Source of the DNA: Pseudomonadota bacterium
GTDB taxonomy: Bacteria > Pseudomonadota > Alphaproteobacteria > Rickettsiales > UBA1997
Assembly (NCBI GenBank): GCA_018970485.1
Contig: JAGWWH010000018.1
Location: 1-34,842 of the forward strand
Reading direction: 5' to 3'
DNA: 34,842 bases
Shown here: positions 34,112-34,842 of the stretch, in pieces
How positions within the stretch are numbered: the first letter of the stretch is position 1
Layout: each line of letters begins with the position of its first letter
Notes under the pieces: generated by a model
Seen by the model: the letters and a program-made list of their open reading frames with translations, nothing else
Database searches by the model: none
Told to the model about the DNA's origin: nothing
Translations under genes and position numbers: made by a program

Positions 34112-34842
34112 ATGACATCTATTATCAGCTTAAAAAATCGATATGAAAAAGAAGCCTACATTTATTTCGATCAAAGCATCAGGTCCATTCCCAAAAGAGA
34201 AGATGGTACTTTTATCATAGACGCAGACACTGCCCACAACAACGACCTCGACGCCTTCCGCCACGCCTACGTTAGCGCCAGATTCACCCAAGAATATGGA
34301 GAACATTTTGCAGATGCTCTTGGTTTAGCTAACGAAGTCGTAAGTAGAAATACGTCGTTGGAAAGAAATATGGATCTATGGAATAACTCAGTCGGGAGGC
34401 AATGCGGGATTGATACTCAATCCGGAGATGATGTGGGAAATGCTGTAAAAGATGCTTTAGACAGAGGCGGACTAATCGTTACCACAAACGACTCCAGAAG
34501 ATTTTCTCAGCACGAAGACAATCAATTCGAAAATTTACTCAATTTAACAAAAGAATTATCTGCTGAGTTGCAATCAGATTTAATAGATTACTGCAAAGAT
34601 CTTCTCAGTCCACTCATCCAAACCGCCACCACCATCTCCACCGCCACTCAACTAATCTTCAACACCCTCCTCTCCGCCGAAGAATCCTTCCTCCCCACTC
34701 GTCGCGTAGATCCATTAACCCTCGATCTCGACAATGACGGAATCGAGCTAGTAAACGTAACTTCCTCCACCGCCTTCTTCGATCTCGACGTAATCGCTAA
34801 CGAAGACGGAACCTACACCTCCGACGGAGTAAAAGAACAAGT
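34112..34842 (+). CDS. Toxin-like protein: second DAFRH/DLWNNS head plus carrier, cut by the window edge
   Basis: Starts at ATG 34112 (MTSIISLKNRYEKEAYIYF) and is still open at the right edge after about 243 codons. The head is a paralogue of that at 30397: DLDAFRHAYV (about 49-58), an Asn-Glu in the middle, and MDLWNNSVGRQCG (about 90-102). Copy 2 keeps the GR after NNSVG that resembles the wider family more closely. The linker QTATTISTATQLIFNTLLSA and the start of the carrier (DPLTLDLDNDGIELV) are nearly identical to the 31959 gene at DNA level. It follows the family A small protein by 20 bp. The C-terminal extent is unknown; it could be the full-length RTX gene of the array. Confidence 0.72.
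   Translation, partial: MTSIISLKNRYEKEAYIYFDQSIRSIPKREDGTFIIDADTAHNNDLDAFRHAYVSARFTQEYGEHFADALGLANEVVSRNTSLERNMDLWNNSVGRQCGIDTQSGDDVGNAVKDALDRGGLIVTTNDSRRFSQHEDNQFENLLNLTKELSAELQSDLIDYCKDLLSPLIQTATTISTATQLIFNTLLSAEESFLPTRRVDPLTLDLDNDGIELVNVTSSTAFFDLDVIANEDGTYTSDGVKEQ
34622..34842 (+). repeat. Carrier repeat, copy 3 (truncated by window)
   Basis: Matches 32541-32761 base for base except about five sites that I count by eye. The repeat begins inside the linker upstream of the DPLTLDLDNDG segment. Confidence 0.85.

Noticed and set aside
29204-34842. The repeated carrier DNA as an insertion sequence
   Set aside because: No transposase or integrase and no terminal inverted repeats are seen; the repeated DNA is in-frame coding sequence of one domain.

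Overview
This AT-rich window carries mostly bacterial housekeeping genes and ends in an accessory block. Several genes point to an alphaproteobacterium: a Tim44-like protein, a mitochondrial-fission ELM1-like protein (DUF1022), AcnA-type aconitase, long-form Hpf, and the rpoZ-rsh gene order. An ankyrin-repeat protein, intergenic palindromic repeats and a toxin-like cassette array suggest a host-associated or strongly competitive lifestyle, possibly near Rickettsiales or Holosporales. Intact carAB, glnA and fadE argue against an extremely reduced genome. The taxonomic placement is inference.

Layout. 1-1880: a hypothetical protein cut by the left edge. 1887-5298: map on the minus strand, then rpoZ and rsh (ppGpp metabolism) on the plus strand. 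5308-7272: an ankyrin protein with an apparent nucleotidyltransferase-like C-terminal half, right behind rsh. 7274-9606: hflC and a DegP/HtrA protease on the minus strand, for envelope quality control. 9733-15678: glnA, carA and carB, all in glutamine and carbamoyl-phosphate metabolism. 15774-20193: tRNA-His, a Tim44-like gene, acnA, hpf and rpsU, ending in a strong terminator. 20208-24109: an NHLRC2-like thioredoxin/NHL protein, rlmH (minus), coaD and the ELM1-like gene. 24120-24300: palindromic repeats. 24310-28140 (minus strand): fadE, glyQ and an ErpA/IscA-type gene. 28255-29079: ndk, more palindromic repeats, and initiator tRNA-fMet.

29204-34842 (right edge) is the unusual part. Three genes have different N-terminal heads (two related DAFRH/DLWNNS-type heads and one papain-like head). 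All are joined to an almost identical C-terminal 'carrier' segment with DxDxDG-type calcium-binding loops, like those in large RTX proteins. A headless remnant of the same carrier precedes them. Small membrane or secreted proteins alternate with these genes. Two of the small proteins are paralogues, and each sits 20-28 bp upstream of a DAFRH-head gene. I read this as an array of toxin/immunity-like cassettes whose constant part is C-terminal and whose variable part is N-terminal, the reverse of classical polymorphic toxins. Recombination within the shared carrier DNA would move an 'upstream small protein + head' unit as a block. The toxin role is inference; the repeat architecture is read directly from the sequence.
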